A stretch of 64,000 nt of DNA from CAADGN01 sp035443945 (GTDB taxonomy: Bacteria > Planctomycetota > Phycisphaerae > Phycisphaerales > UBA1924), in NCBI GenBank assembly GCA_035443945.1, contig DAOMNQ010000007.1, positions 1 through 64,000 of the forward strand, in the 5' to 3' direction. How positions within the stretch are numbered: position 1 is the first letter of the stretch; the number at the start of each line of letters is the position of its first letter. The position numbers and the translations under genes are program-made. The notes under the pieces are model-generated. The model ran no database searches. It worked only from the letters and a program-made list of their open reading frames with translations, and was not told where the DNA came from. Below are positions 16,759 through 24,539 of the stretch, piece by piece.

Positions 16759-16793
16759 CGACGAAGGATACGCCCCCGCGCGTACCATCCCGC

Positions 16794-17102
16794 ATGGACC
16801 CGGACGACCATGTCTGCCTGTGCTTCCGGGTGTCGCTGCGGAAGATCAGGACGTTCCTGGCGGTCGAGAACCCGCCGGTGGCTTCGCTGATCTCGGAGTG
16901 CCTCAGCGCGGGGACGGGTTGCCACTGGTGCGTGCCGTTTCTGGAGCACCTGCACGCGCAGCACGCGCGGGGCGAGACGCCGGACCTGAAGGTCTCTCCG
17001 CAGCGCTATGCGGAGGCGCGGCTGAAGTTCCACGAGTCGGGCACGCGCGACGAGGCGGTGGCGCGCGAGGCGGGCGGAACGCACGACGAGCCGCGACCGT
17101 AA
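16794..17102 (+). CDS. Bfd-like [2Fe-2S] ferredoxin-like protein
   Basis: 102 residues from ATG 16794. Four cysteines are arranged as in BFD-type [2Fe-2S] domains: VCLCFRVS near the N-terminus and GTGCHWCVPFLE ~35 residues later, with the helical stretch ISECLSAGTGC between them. Bfd proteins accept or donate electrons, for example to release iron from bacterioferritin. Here the domain has a charged ~40-residue tail (YAEARLKFHESGTRDEAVAR). No bacterioferritin gene is nearby, so the partner is unknown. Confidence 0.78.
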   Translation: MDPDDHVCLCFRVSLRKIRTFLAVENPPVASLISECLSAGTGCHWCVPFLEHLHAQHARGETPDLKVSPQRYAEARLKFHESGTRDEAVAREAGGTHDEPRP

Positions 17103-17140
17103 GGGAGCGGTCCCAAAGCCAGGCGCGCACACAGCATCCG

Positions 17141-18079
17141 TCACGCCGGGTCGAGGGTGCGGAGCGTGAGGCCGAGTTCGCCGAGGCGTTCCTTGACTTC
17201 GACGAGCGAGGTCGCGCCGAAGTTCTTCACGCCCATCAGTTCCGCTTCCGTGTGGCTGGCGAGGTCGCCGAGCGTCTGGATGTTGAGCAGTTGGAGCGCC
17301 TTTCGGGCGCGGACCGAGAGTTGCAGGTCGGAGACCGGCTTGTTGAGGACCATCTCCTTCCCGGAGCCGCGGAGTTGATCCATCATCTGTCGGCGGGCGG
17401 CGCGGTGGGCGTCCTCGCGTCCCTGGCCCAGCCGCAGATTCTTCGAGGTCAGCATCCGCTTGATCTCGGCGAGGCTGGACTCGCCGAAGTTCTTGTACGA
17501 CATCAACTCGGCCTCGGTGTAGTTGATGAGGTCGCCGAGTGTGCGGATGTTCATCTTCTTCAGGCACGTCCTCGCCCGCACCGAGAGTTCGAAGTCCGAG
17601 ACCGGCGTGTCGAGGAGAGCCTTCTTCTTCACGACGTCGCGGTCCGGCTCCTCCTCCACGACCATCTCACGGCTCGCCTGCACGTCCTTCATGTAGAGAC
17701 GGGCGCGAGGGTGGGTCGGGTTCGTGTCCAACACCTGGCGCACGCAACGCTCAGCGCGGGCGTAGTCGCCGCGGTCCTCGTACAGGATCGAGAGGTTCAG
17801 CAGCGCGTTCACCGGCGCGGGAGGCGTCTCGCAGATGCGCTCGTAAAGCGCCGCAGCCTCGTCGTCCAGACCCATCTGGTCGAGCAGGTAGGCGAGGCTG
17901 AAGGCGGAGGTAGCGTCCGCCGGGTTCGCGGCGACGGCCTTGCGGTACTCGGTGACGGCGGAGAGCCTGTCGCCGGCCTTTTCCGCTTCTCGGGCGGCGG
18001 CGGCGTGCCTCGCGGCCGCCGCGGCGTCGCGCTTCGCGGATTCCTCACCGATCACCATGTCAAGCGGATCGTGCGGCAT
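17141..18079 (-). CDS. TPR protein with two RNA polymerase alpha C-terminal-like domains
   Basis: 312 residues from ATG 18079. Residues ~25-130 form tetratricopeptide-type helices (AVTEYRKAVAANPADATSAF, SILYEDRGDYARAERCVRQV). Two alpha-CTD modules follow, at ~158-215 (FELSVRARTCLKKMNIRTLG... ELMSYKNFGESSLAEIK) and ~248-305 (LQLSVRARKALQLLNIQTLG... ELMGVKNFGATSLVEVK). Each keeps the SVR arginine equivalent to E. coli alpha R265, which contacts UP-element DNA, and the NFG-x2-SL-x-EI helix-hairpin. There is no alpha N-terminal assembly domain, so it is not a core subunit. It may compete with or assist alpha-CTD contacts, or bind DNA on its own. Confidence 0.85.
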   Translation of the reverse strand: MPHDPLDMVIGEESAKRDAAAAARHAAAAREAEKAGDRLSAVTEYRKAVAANPADATSAFSLAYLLDQMGLDDEAAALYERICETPPAPVNALLNLSILYEDRGDYARAERCVRQVLDTNPTHPRARLYMKDVQASREMVVEEEPDRDVVKKKALLDTPVSDFELSVRARTCLKKMNIRTLGDLINYTEAELMSYKNFGESSLAEIKRMLTSKNLRLGQGREDAHRAARRQMMDQLRGSGKEMVLNKPVSDLQLSVRARKALQLLNIQTLGDLASHTEAELMGVKNFGATSLVEVKERLGELGLTLRTLDPA

Positions 18080-18150
18080 GGGGCCTCCAACGCCTCTTCG
18101 GGCGAGCGGAACTCTATGGACCCGGCCCGCGAGGCTCAAGACCGCCCGGA

Positions 18151-19704
18151 TCAGGCTTGGCCGGGGCTTGCGGGGGCGACGGCCTCGGCGGCGGCGGCCA
18201 TGTCCGGCTCGCCCGCGGCGGCGGACCGGGCGAGCAGGTCGATCCGCTTCCAGTTGCCGGCGAGGAAGCGGGCCAGCAGGAAGACGCCCAGCAGGATGAT
18301 GTAGGCCGACGCGCCGACCCACGGCCCCATGGAGCCCCAGTGCGGCACGAGCGCGATCGCCAGGTGCCCGCCGCCGACGATGCAGACCCATGAAAGGACG
18401 ATGGTGACGACACCGGGCCAGACGGTGTCGCCCGCGCCGCGGAGCGCGCCGCTCATGGTGATGGCGACGGCGTCGAACAGTTGGAAGACGGCCGCCGCGA
18501 TCATCACGGACGAGCCGACGGCGATGAGCCGCTCGACCTTCTCCGGCGGCATGTCGTCGGGGACGAAGACGCCGACGAGCGTCTCGCGGAAGAGGACGAA
18601 GCCGAGTGCGCACGTACCCATGTAGGCCATGGTGACGCCCATGCCGAGCCAGGCGCGACGGGCCGCGAGGTCGGGCCGGCGCATGCCCATGCACCGGCCC
18701 ACGAGGGCGGTGACGGCGATGGAGATGCCGACGGCGGGCATGAAGGAGAGGTGCATGTAGCGCAGGGCGATCCAGCCCGCGGTGTTGTGGACCTCGGCGG
18801 GGTCGCCCATCGCCTGCCCGCCCTTGCCGAGCAGGACGGCCATGAGGTAGGCCCAGCAGATCATCTCGTTGCCGAACATGAGGCCGCCCGGCCAGCCGAT
18901 GCGCCAGACGTCGCGGACGTGTCGCCACGACAGGCGCCACGCCGAGCGGGTCGCGTATCGGCGGTTCATGCGCGGGCTGAGGAAGACGATGAGCGGGATG
19001 AGGAGTTCGATGGATGCGCCGATGACGGTGGCGACGGCCGCGCCGGCCACGCCCATCGGCGCGATGCCGAGCGTCTCGGCGGTGGACCTGAAGACGCCCG
19101 CGAGCGGCGTCCAGGCGGGCGGGCCGTCCGTGCCGAAGATGAGCAGGGCGTTGAGGGCGACGTTCACGACGTTCGCGGCGAGCACCGAGACCATGACGAT
19201 GCCGGGGCGGTGCAGGCCGTAGAAGTAGTGGGCGATCGAGCGCGAGCCGAGGACGAAGAACGCGCCCCAGACGTTGATCCGGGCGTACTCGGTTTCGAGG
19301 CGGAGGAGTTCGTCGCCGTGCCCCATCGCGCCGAAGATGGCGGGGAGGGCGAGGGCGTAGGGCACCATGAGCAGCGCCCACGCGGCGGACATCCACAGGC
19401 CGTTCCAGGCGTAGGCGGAGCCGCGCTCGGGGCGGCCCGCGCCGAGGTTCTGGGCGACGTAGGTGTTGATGACGCCCATCGCGCCGAGGGCGATCGAGAC
19501 GGCGAGCCAGACGGCCATGCCGCCGTTGCCCTGCGCGGAGACGTAGACCGGGTCCGGCCCGATGCGGCTGACCATGAGGCCGTCGATGAACTGCATAACC
19601 GTGTAACTGGTCATGGTCACGACGGTGGGCGTAGCGACGAGCAACATCTCGACGAACGGATGCCGCTCGCGCGCGACCGCGTTGGCTGGACCTGTTGACG
19701 ACAT
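18151..19704 (-). CDS. MATE-family multidrug/cation antiporter
   Basis: 517 residues with about twelve transmembrane helices in two homologous halves. The first half starts HPFVEMLLVATPTVVTMTSY and the second WRIGWPGGLMFGNEMICW, with GALRGAGDT late in the protein, a conserved MATE phrase. Exports drugs or metabolites in exchange for Na+ or H+. Start at ATG 19704 (MSSTGPANAV). The preceding three codons are weaker. It is followed on the same strand by the TPR/alpha-CTD gene after 71 bp. The substrate cannot be predicted. Confidence 0.88.
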   Translation of the reverse strand: MSSTGPANAVARERHPFVEMLLVATPTVVTMTSYTVMQFIDGLMVSRIGPDPVYVSAQGNGGMAVWLAVSIALGAMGVINTYVAQNLGAGRPERGSAYAWNGLWMSAAWALLMVPYALALPAIFGAMGHGDELLRLETEYARINVWGAFFVLGSRSIAHYFYGLHRPGIVMVSVLAANVVNVALNALLIFGTDGPPAWTPLAGVFRSTAETLGIAPMGVAGAAVATVIGASIELLIPLIVFLSPRMNRRYATRSAWRLSWRHVRDVWRIGWPGGLMFGNEMICWAYLMAVLLGKGGQAMGDPAEVHNTAGWIALRYMHLSFMPAVGISIAVTALVGRCMGMRRPDLAARRAWLGMGVTMAYMGTCALGFVLFRETLVGVFVPDDMPPEKVERLIAVGSSVMIAAAVFQLFDAVAITMSGALRGAGDTVWPGVVTIVLSWVCIVGGGHLAIALVPHWGSMGPWVGASAYIILLGVFLLARFLAGNWKRIDLLARSAAAGEPDMAAAAEAVAPASPGQA

Positions 19705-19756
19705 TGCGATCACCCGGGTGGGCCGGCGCGCCGGGGGCCGGCGGCGAGTCTAGGCG

Positions 19757-19878
19757 GGACAGAACGGAAAGCGAACAACGAAGAAGGGAGCAGGGGTCGT
19801 CACGCCCTCGGGACGCGCCATGACTGCGATGCCGGCTGTTCGCTGTTCGTTGAATGCCGTTCGTTCTTTCCCCGTGCC
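19757..19878. repeat. Inverted GTTCGCTGTTCG-type repeat overlapping the pdxA 3' end
   Basis: The left arm has GAACGGAAAGCGAACAACGAAG (19762-19783) and the right arm GCTGTTCGCTGTTCGTTG followed by GCCGTTCGTTCTTTC, partly complementary. The region between is 50-60 bp. A similar structure lies at 53131-53247. The right arm is read as the last codons of pdxA. Confidence 0.6.
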
Positions 19879-20921
19879 ATGCTCGCCGCCAGCCGGATCG
19901 CAGCCATCATGCTCCCCGCGTCGGCGCGGTTCTTCCCAGCGATGTCGAACGCGGTGCCGTGGTCGGGGCTGGTCCGCACGATGGGCAGGCCGAGCGTGAC
20001 GTTGACGGACTCGTCGCGGAAGAGCAGTTTGACGGGGATGAGGCCCTGGTCGTGGTACATGGCGACGACGAGGTCGTACTTCGCGGGCCGGCCGGGCGTG
20101 CCGACGGCGGCCTTGAAGATGGTGTCGGCGGGGAAGGGGCCGTGGACATCCATGCCCTGCTCCGCGACGATGCGGATGGCGGGTGCGATGAGGCGTTCCT
20201 CCTCGTCGCCGAGCAGGCCGTGCTCGCCGGCGTGCGGGTTCAGGCCGCAGACGGCGATGCGGGGGCGTGCGATGCCGAGTCGCGTGCAGGCCTCGTGCCC
20301 GAGGTCGATGGCGTCGTGGATGCGTCCGATGGTGAGGACATTGCGCAGGTCCATCAGCGGGACGTGGGCGGAGGCGAGGACGACGCGCAGGCTGGGGCCG
20401 ACGAACATCATGGCGTGGCGCTTCGCGCCGAAGCGCGTGGCCAGCAGTTCGGTGTGGCCGGGATACTTGCCGTGCCCCGCGAGCGACCATGCTTCCTTGC
20501 TGATGGGGCCGGTGACGATGGCGTCGGCGCGCATGGGGTCGGCTGCGGGCAGGCGAGCGGAGGCGATCGCGTCCTCCACCCAGCGGAACGAGAGTTCGCC
20601 GGCGGTGCGGTTCGGGGCGCGGGCGTAGCCGGCGCGGTCGTCGTCGCGGTCGTCGATGAGGAGGGCGTCGTGCGCACGGGCGGTTTCGACGAGGGGCGAG
20701 CCGCGGCGCGCCTCCCACCAGAACGGCTCGACGCCGGCGGCGTGCGCGGCCTCGTGCAGGGCGTCGGCCGCGCCGTGGATGACGAAGCGGGCGAGGGTGC
20801 GCACGGATCGGTCCGCGAGCGCCTTGACGATCACCTCCGGCCCGATGCCGCCGGGATCGCCCATGCTGACCGCGATGCGCGGGCGCGATGGGCGTGCGGG
20901 ATCGGTGGCGCGGGCGACCAT
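19800..20921 (-). CDS. pdxA: 4-hydroxythreonine-4-phosphate dehydrogenase
   Basis: 373 residues from ATG 20921. PdxA oxidises 4-phosphohydroxy-L-threonine in pyridoxal phosphate synthesis. Family signatures are plain: RIAVSMGDPGGIGPEVIVKA, TGPISKEAWSLAGHGKYPGHTE with its metal-binding His, LNPHAGEHGLLGDEE, and VVAMYHDQGLIPVKLL with the second metal His. SPDHGTAFDIAGKNRA gives the C-terminal metal site. The last ~22 codons (KNERHSTNSEQ to RVPRA) are encoded by the arm of an intergenic repeat and do not look like family sequence, so the original stop was probably lost or displaced. The gene is upstream of the MATE gene on the same strand. Confidence 0.95.
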   Translation of the reverse strand: MVARATDPARPSRPRIAVSMGDPGGIGPEVIVKALADRSVRTLARFVIHGAADALHEAAHAAGVEPFWWEARRGSPLVETARAHDALLIDDRDDDRAGYARAPNRTAGELSFRWVEDAIASARLPAADPMRADAIVTGPISKEAWSLAGHGKYPGHTELLATRFGAKRHAMMFVGPSLRVVLASAHVPLMDLRNVLTIGRIHDAIDLGHEACTRLGIARPRIAVCGLNPHAGEHGLLGDEEERLIAPAIRIVAEQGMDVHGPFPADTIFKAAVGTPGRPAKYDLVVAMYHDQGLIPVKLLFRDESVNVTLGLPIVRTSPDHGTAFDIAGKNRADAGSMMAAIRLAASMARGKNERHSTNSEQPASQSWRVPRA

Positions 20922-20959
20922 GCGGAAGTGTAGAGGCCGCGATCGAGAACCGTCGCCGC

Positions 20960-21802
20960 TCACGGCTCGAAGACGACTTCGAGGAATCGCGCGAAGGGGG
21001 CGAAGCCGAGGGAGGGGTAGAGCGCGTTCGGCCCCGGCTCGGCTTCATTGGTGAAGAGCAGGATGTGTTGCGTGCCGCGAGCCGTCAACTCCCGGGCGAC
21101 GTGCGTTGTCAGCGCGCGCGCGTACCCGCGGCGCCGGAACTCGTCCGGCGTGTAGACCATGTTGATCGAGCAGGTCCGGCCTGTCGGGCGCGACCACCCG
21201 GCGAGCGCGACGGGCGCGCCGCCGTCCTCGTGCAGGTACGCGCGCCCAGCCTCAATGACGCGCTCCGCCAGTGCCCGCGGGTCGTGCGGCTGCACCAGCG
21301 CGCCCGTGTCGCGGCTGAAGGCCTCCAGCCACCGCGCGACGACTTCGGCATCCCCGGGCGTCGCCCGGCGCGAACGGCCGGCAATCGCGGCGGGCTGGGC
21401 CAACTCGCCGAGTTCGTGCAGGATGAGCGTCCAGTGCCGGCGCCACGATGCGCCGCGACCGTTGGCGAACCGAACGGCGAAACGCTCGGCCGAACGCTCA
21501 GGCCCGACCGCGCCGGTGATGTGCGCGTCGGCAGCGTCCGCGACGGCCTGGGCGAGCGCGTCGGTCGCCTCGTCCGTCGCGCGCGACAGCACGAGCACGC
21601 TGGAGGTGGGCAGGAGCGCGCAGCCCACGATGCGTCCGGCGTCGCGCGCGGTCCAGCCGGTCGTCGCCGCGCCGCCGCCCGCTGAGTCACGCGCCGCCAT
21701 CGCCAGCCCGAGCGGCAGGCTCGACTCGGCCTCGCGGTCGCGCAGAAACGCCTCGGCCTCGGCCAGCCATGCCCCCGCCGAACTCGCCCGTGAGACCTCC
21801 AC
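20960..21802 (-). CDS. GNAT-family N-acetyltransferase
   Basis: 280 residues with two GNAT-like parts. The C-terminal half holds the acetyl-CoA-binding motif A (INMVYTPDEFRRRGYARALT, with R-R-R-G-Y-A) and motif B (GTQHILLFTNEAEPGPNALYPS, then LGFAPFARFLEVVFEP). The N-terminal half (RIVGCALLPTSSVLVLSRA) looks like a degenerate GNAT copy. The double-GNAT layout with a terminal L-Y-x2-LGF resembles enzymes that acetylate small amines or peptides. The end lies 39 bp upstream of pdxA, suggesting co-transcription. Substrate unknown. Confidence 0.85.
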   Translation of the reverse strand: MEVSRASSAGAWLAEAEAFLRDREAESSLPLGLAMAARDSAGGGAATTGWTARDAGRIVGCALLPTSSVLVLSRATDEATDALAQAVADAADAHITGAVGPERSAERFAVRFANGRGASWRRHWTLILHELGELAQPAAIAGRSRRATPGDAEVVARWLEAFSRDTGALVQPHDPRALAERVIEAGRAYLHEDGGAPVALAGWSRPTGRTCSINMVYTPDEFRRRGYARALTTHVARELTARGTQHILLFTNEAEPGPNALYPSLGFAPFARFLEVVFEP

Positions 21803-21841
21803 TCCGCTCCCCTTCGGCCTTCCCCACTCCGGCCTCCGTCC

Positions 21842-23602
21842 TCACACCCTGAAGATCGACCCCAGTTTCCTGCCGAGCAGCGCGGACGCGCCGACGAGCG
21901 TGACCGTGAGCAGCGCCATGCCCCAGACGCCCATCGCGCTGGCGACGTACTGGCCCGTGCCGAGCGTCTCCGTGAACGCGAAGACCTGCTTGGTGATGGG
22001 GTAGTGCTCGGCCTTCTGGGCGAGGATGAGCGAGTCGCTGACTTCGAGCATCGAGAAACTGAAGACCAGCAGCCCGCCCGCGATCAGGTTCGCCATGATG
22101 AGCGGCACGATGACCTTGCGGACGGCCGTCAGGCGCGAGGCGCCAAGGTTGACTGCCGCGTCCTCGAGTTCGCCGGAGGTCTGCTCCAGCCCGGCGACGG
22201 TGGCGCGCACGATGTACGGCAGCCGTCGCACGGCGTAGGCGATGACGAGCAGCGGGAAGGGGTTGGGATCGGGGCCGAGCACGTCGAGGCTGCCGGCGAG
22301 GAGCGGGGGTATCTCGACGCCGAGCCACGGGATCGTGAGAGGGCGGCCGAAGGGCCACGCGAGCGTCATCGCCACGTAGCCGAAGGCCATCACCAGCCCC
22401 GGCACCGCAAGCGGCAACATGCAGAGGGCGTCCAGCACGTTGCGCCCGCGCACGCTCGTCCGCACCACGAGGTACGCGACGACGAGGCCGAGGAGCAGGT
22501 CCAGCCCCATCGCGGCCAGGGAGAGGACGAGGCTGTTGCGGATGCTTGTCGAGGCAGCCTCGTCGCCGAGCGCGGCCCCGTAGTGCGAGAGCGTGAACTC
22601 GGTCGGCAGGATGGTGCCGTACCAGCGCCCGGGCACGCTGAGGCTGGTGAAGATGACGCCGAGGTGGGGGAGGACGGCGACGAGCGTGACGGCCGCGAAG
22701 CCGAGGGTGACGGCCCAGCCGGCCGGGCCGGCCAGCACGGTCTCGCCGCCTGCCCGCGAGGCTTTCGAGTACATCGCGTGCCCGCGCCGCCCGAAGGCGA
22801 CCCGCCCGAGCACGTAGAGGAGGACGGACGAGGCGAGCAGCACGACGGTCAGGGCGTAGGGCTGGGCCGAGTTCTCAACTTCCTTGAGGCCGAAGAAGAC
22901 CTGCACGGGCGTGACGGTGTAGTAGTCGAACATGAGGGGCGTGCCGAGTTCGGTGAAGGACCAGATGAAGACGATCGTGCCGCCGGCGAAGAGGCCGGGG
23001 CGGATCAGCGGGAGCGTGACGCGGAAGAACCGCCGCCACGGACCTGCGCCGAGGTTCTCGGCTGCTTCGTCGAGCGCGGGGTCGAGATTGGCGAGCGCGG
23101 CGGCTGCGTTGAGGTAGATGATGGGGTAAAGATGGAGGGCCTCGGCGATGACGACGCCCCAGAACCGGCCCTCGCCCAGCACGTCCCACTCCGTGCCGAG
23201 CAGCGAGTTGATCGCGCCCTCGCGCCCGAGCAAGGCCCGCAGGCCGATCGCCCCGACGAACGGCGGCAGGATCAACGGCACGAGGATCATGGCGTTCAGG
23301 GCGGGCTTGAACGGGAACCGGTAGTTCGCGCCCGCCACCGCGAGCGGCAGCGCGATCGCCACGCAGAGCAGCGTCGTGCAGACCGCCACCATGAACGAGT
23401 TGCCCAGCCCGGCGAGGAGCGTCGGGTCGAGGAAGACGAGGCGGAGGTGGTCGAGCGTGAATCCTCGCCCGGTTGCCGGGTCGGCCGCGAAGCCGCCGCG
23501 GACGATCAGGAGGATGGGATGGACGAGGAACGCGCCGAGGATGACGAGCAGCCCCGCGAGCAGCACGTAGTGCCAGGGATGGGCGCGTGGCAGGTCGCGC
23601 AT
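21842..23602 (-). CDS. Two-domain ABC transporter permease (iron(III)/FbpB type)
   Basis: 586 residues from ATG 23602 with about twelve membrane helices and two BPD-type permease domains. The first carries the EAA loop LDEAAENLGAGPWRRFFRVT, then LPLIRPGL. The second carries LEDAAVNLGASRLTAVRKVI, then VPLIMANL. This duplicated permease is typical of Fe(III), thiamine or 2-aminoethylphosphonate importers of the FbpB/ThiP type. The matching ATPase and binding-protein genes are not adjacent: the neighbours are a GNAT gene and futalosine hydrolase. It must therefore work with components encoded elsewhere. Confidence 0.88.
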   Translation of the reverse strand: MRDLPRAHPWHYVLLAGLLVILGAFLVHPILLIVRGGFAADPATGRGFTLDHLRLVFLDPTLLAGLGNSFMVAVCTTLLCVAIALPLAVAGANYRFPFKPALNAMILVPLILPPFVGAIGLRALLGREGAINSLLGTEWDVLGEGRFWGVVIAEALHLYPIIYLNAAAALANLDPALDEAAENLGAGPWRRFFRVTLPLIRPGLFAGGTIVFIWSFTELGTPLMFDYYTVTPVQVFFGLKEVENSAQPYALTVVLLASSVLLYVLGRVAFGRRGHAMYSKASRAGGETVLAGPAGWAVTLGFAAVTLVAVLPHLGVIFTSLSVPGRWYGTILPTEFTLSHYGAALGDEAASTSIRNSLVLSLAAMGLDLLLGLVVAYLVVRTSVRGRNVLDALCMLPLAVPGLVMAFGYVAMTLAWPFGRPLTIPWLGVEIPPLLAGSLDVLGPDPNPFPLLVIAYAVRRLPYIVRATVAGLEQTSGELEDAAVNLGASRLTAVRKVIVPLIMANLIAGGLLVFSFSMLEVSDSLILAQKAEHYPITKQVFAFTETLGTGQYVASAMGVWGMALLTVTLVGASALLGRKLGSIFRV

Positions 23603-23691
23603 GGGGGGCAGTGTAGGTCCGGGCGGGATTCCGCAGGTCGAGGGGAGGCGGCGTCGCGTTGCGTATCGGCGTGCCCGCGCGGTCGTGCCGA

Positions 23692-24390
23692 TCACAGACG
23701 GACCGCGAGGGTGCGCAGCGTGTCCAGGGCGGCGTGCAGGTCCCACTGCTGGGACTGTCGATCACCGGTCGTGTTGCTGATCGCGCGTACCTCTCCGAAG
23801 GGGACGCCGAGGCGGTGTGCGACGAGTGCGGCGGCCGCGCCTTCCATCGCTTCGGCGACCGCCCCCGTCCGGCATGCCACCTCCAACGCCAGCGCATCAG
23901 TCCCCGAGCACGTTGAGACCGTGGCGACGCGCGACAATGCGCCGCCAGCATCGCGGAGTGCGTGCAGAAGTTCGGCGTCGCCCGGGAAGTCCATGCCGGG
24001 CGGGTCCGCGGGGGGGAAGCCGAGCATGGCCTGGGTGATGAACCCATCCGGCGTCGCCACGCCGTCGTCCGCTAAGATCGACGCTGTCGCCACGACCAGC
24101 CCCCCGATTGAGGGTGGGCACGGGCCTGGCAGCGAGCCTGCGACGCCGAGGTTGATGGCAGCGCCGTGGCGCCGGGGGTCGAGTGTGCGTGCGACCGCGC
24201 CGGCGGCGTTGGCCTTGCCGACGCCCGACAGGACGAGATCGAACCGTTCGTTCACTGGTGTGAGGGTCCAGACCGAGGGAGTTTCGCCCGGACGGCCAAG
24301 GCCCGCGAGGACGGCCCCGGCCTCGGCCGGCGCAGCGACGATCAGAAGCGTTCTGCGCCCCGGCCCGATCTGCAGCAGCCCGGTGCCCAC
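23692..24390 (-). CDS. mqnB: Futalosine hydrolase (menaquinone synthesis)
   Basis: 232 residues of the nucleoside phosphorylase fold. LLIVAAPAEAGAVLAGLG opens the fold, SGVGKANAAGAVARTL and INLGVAGSLPG form the base/ribose pocket, CRTGAVAEAMEGAAAALVA supplies the catalytic ME-G segment, and RAISNTTGDRQSQQWDL ends the pocket with the N-x2-GDR pattern of MqnB. The enzyme removes hypoxanthine from futalosine to give dehypoxanthine futalosine, so the organism likely makes menaquinone by the futalosine route. No other mqn gene lies in the window. Confidence 0.87.
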   Translation of the reverse strand: MGTGLLQIGPGRRTLLIVAAPAEAGAVLAGLGRPGETPSVWTLTPVNERFDLVLSGVGKANAAGAVARTLDPRRHGAAINLGVAGSLPGPCPPSIGGLVVATASILADDGVATPDGFITQAMLGFPPADPPGMDFPGDAELLHALRDAGGALSRVATVSTCSGTDALALEVACRTGAVAEAMEGAAAALVAHRLGVPFGEVRAISNTTGDRQSQQWDLHAALDTLRTLAVRL

Positions 24391-24539
24391 GGCCCGATGG
24401 TACGAGGCCCGCGTGACCGGACGGCAGGCTTCCGCGGCCTAGGATTGGGCCGGAACTTCCGTCCGACTCGGCGGTAGGTCTTCATGAGGGTTCAACGCCC
24501 GTGCGGTCGCGGTTCGCGCACCACGAAGGAGCGGTCGGC

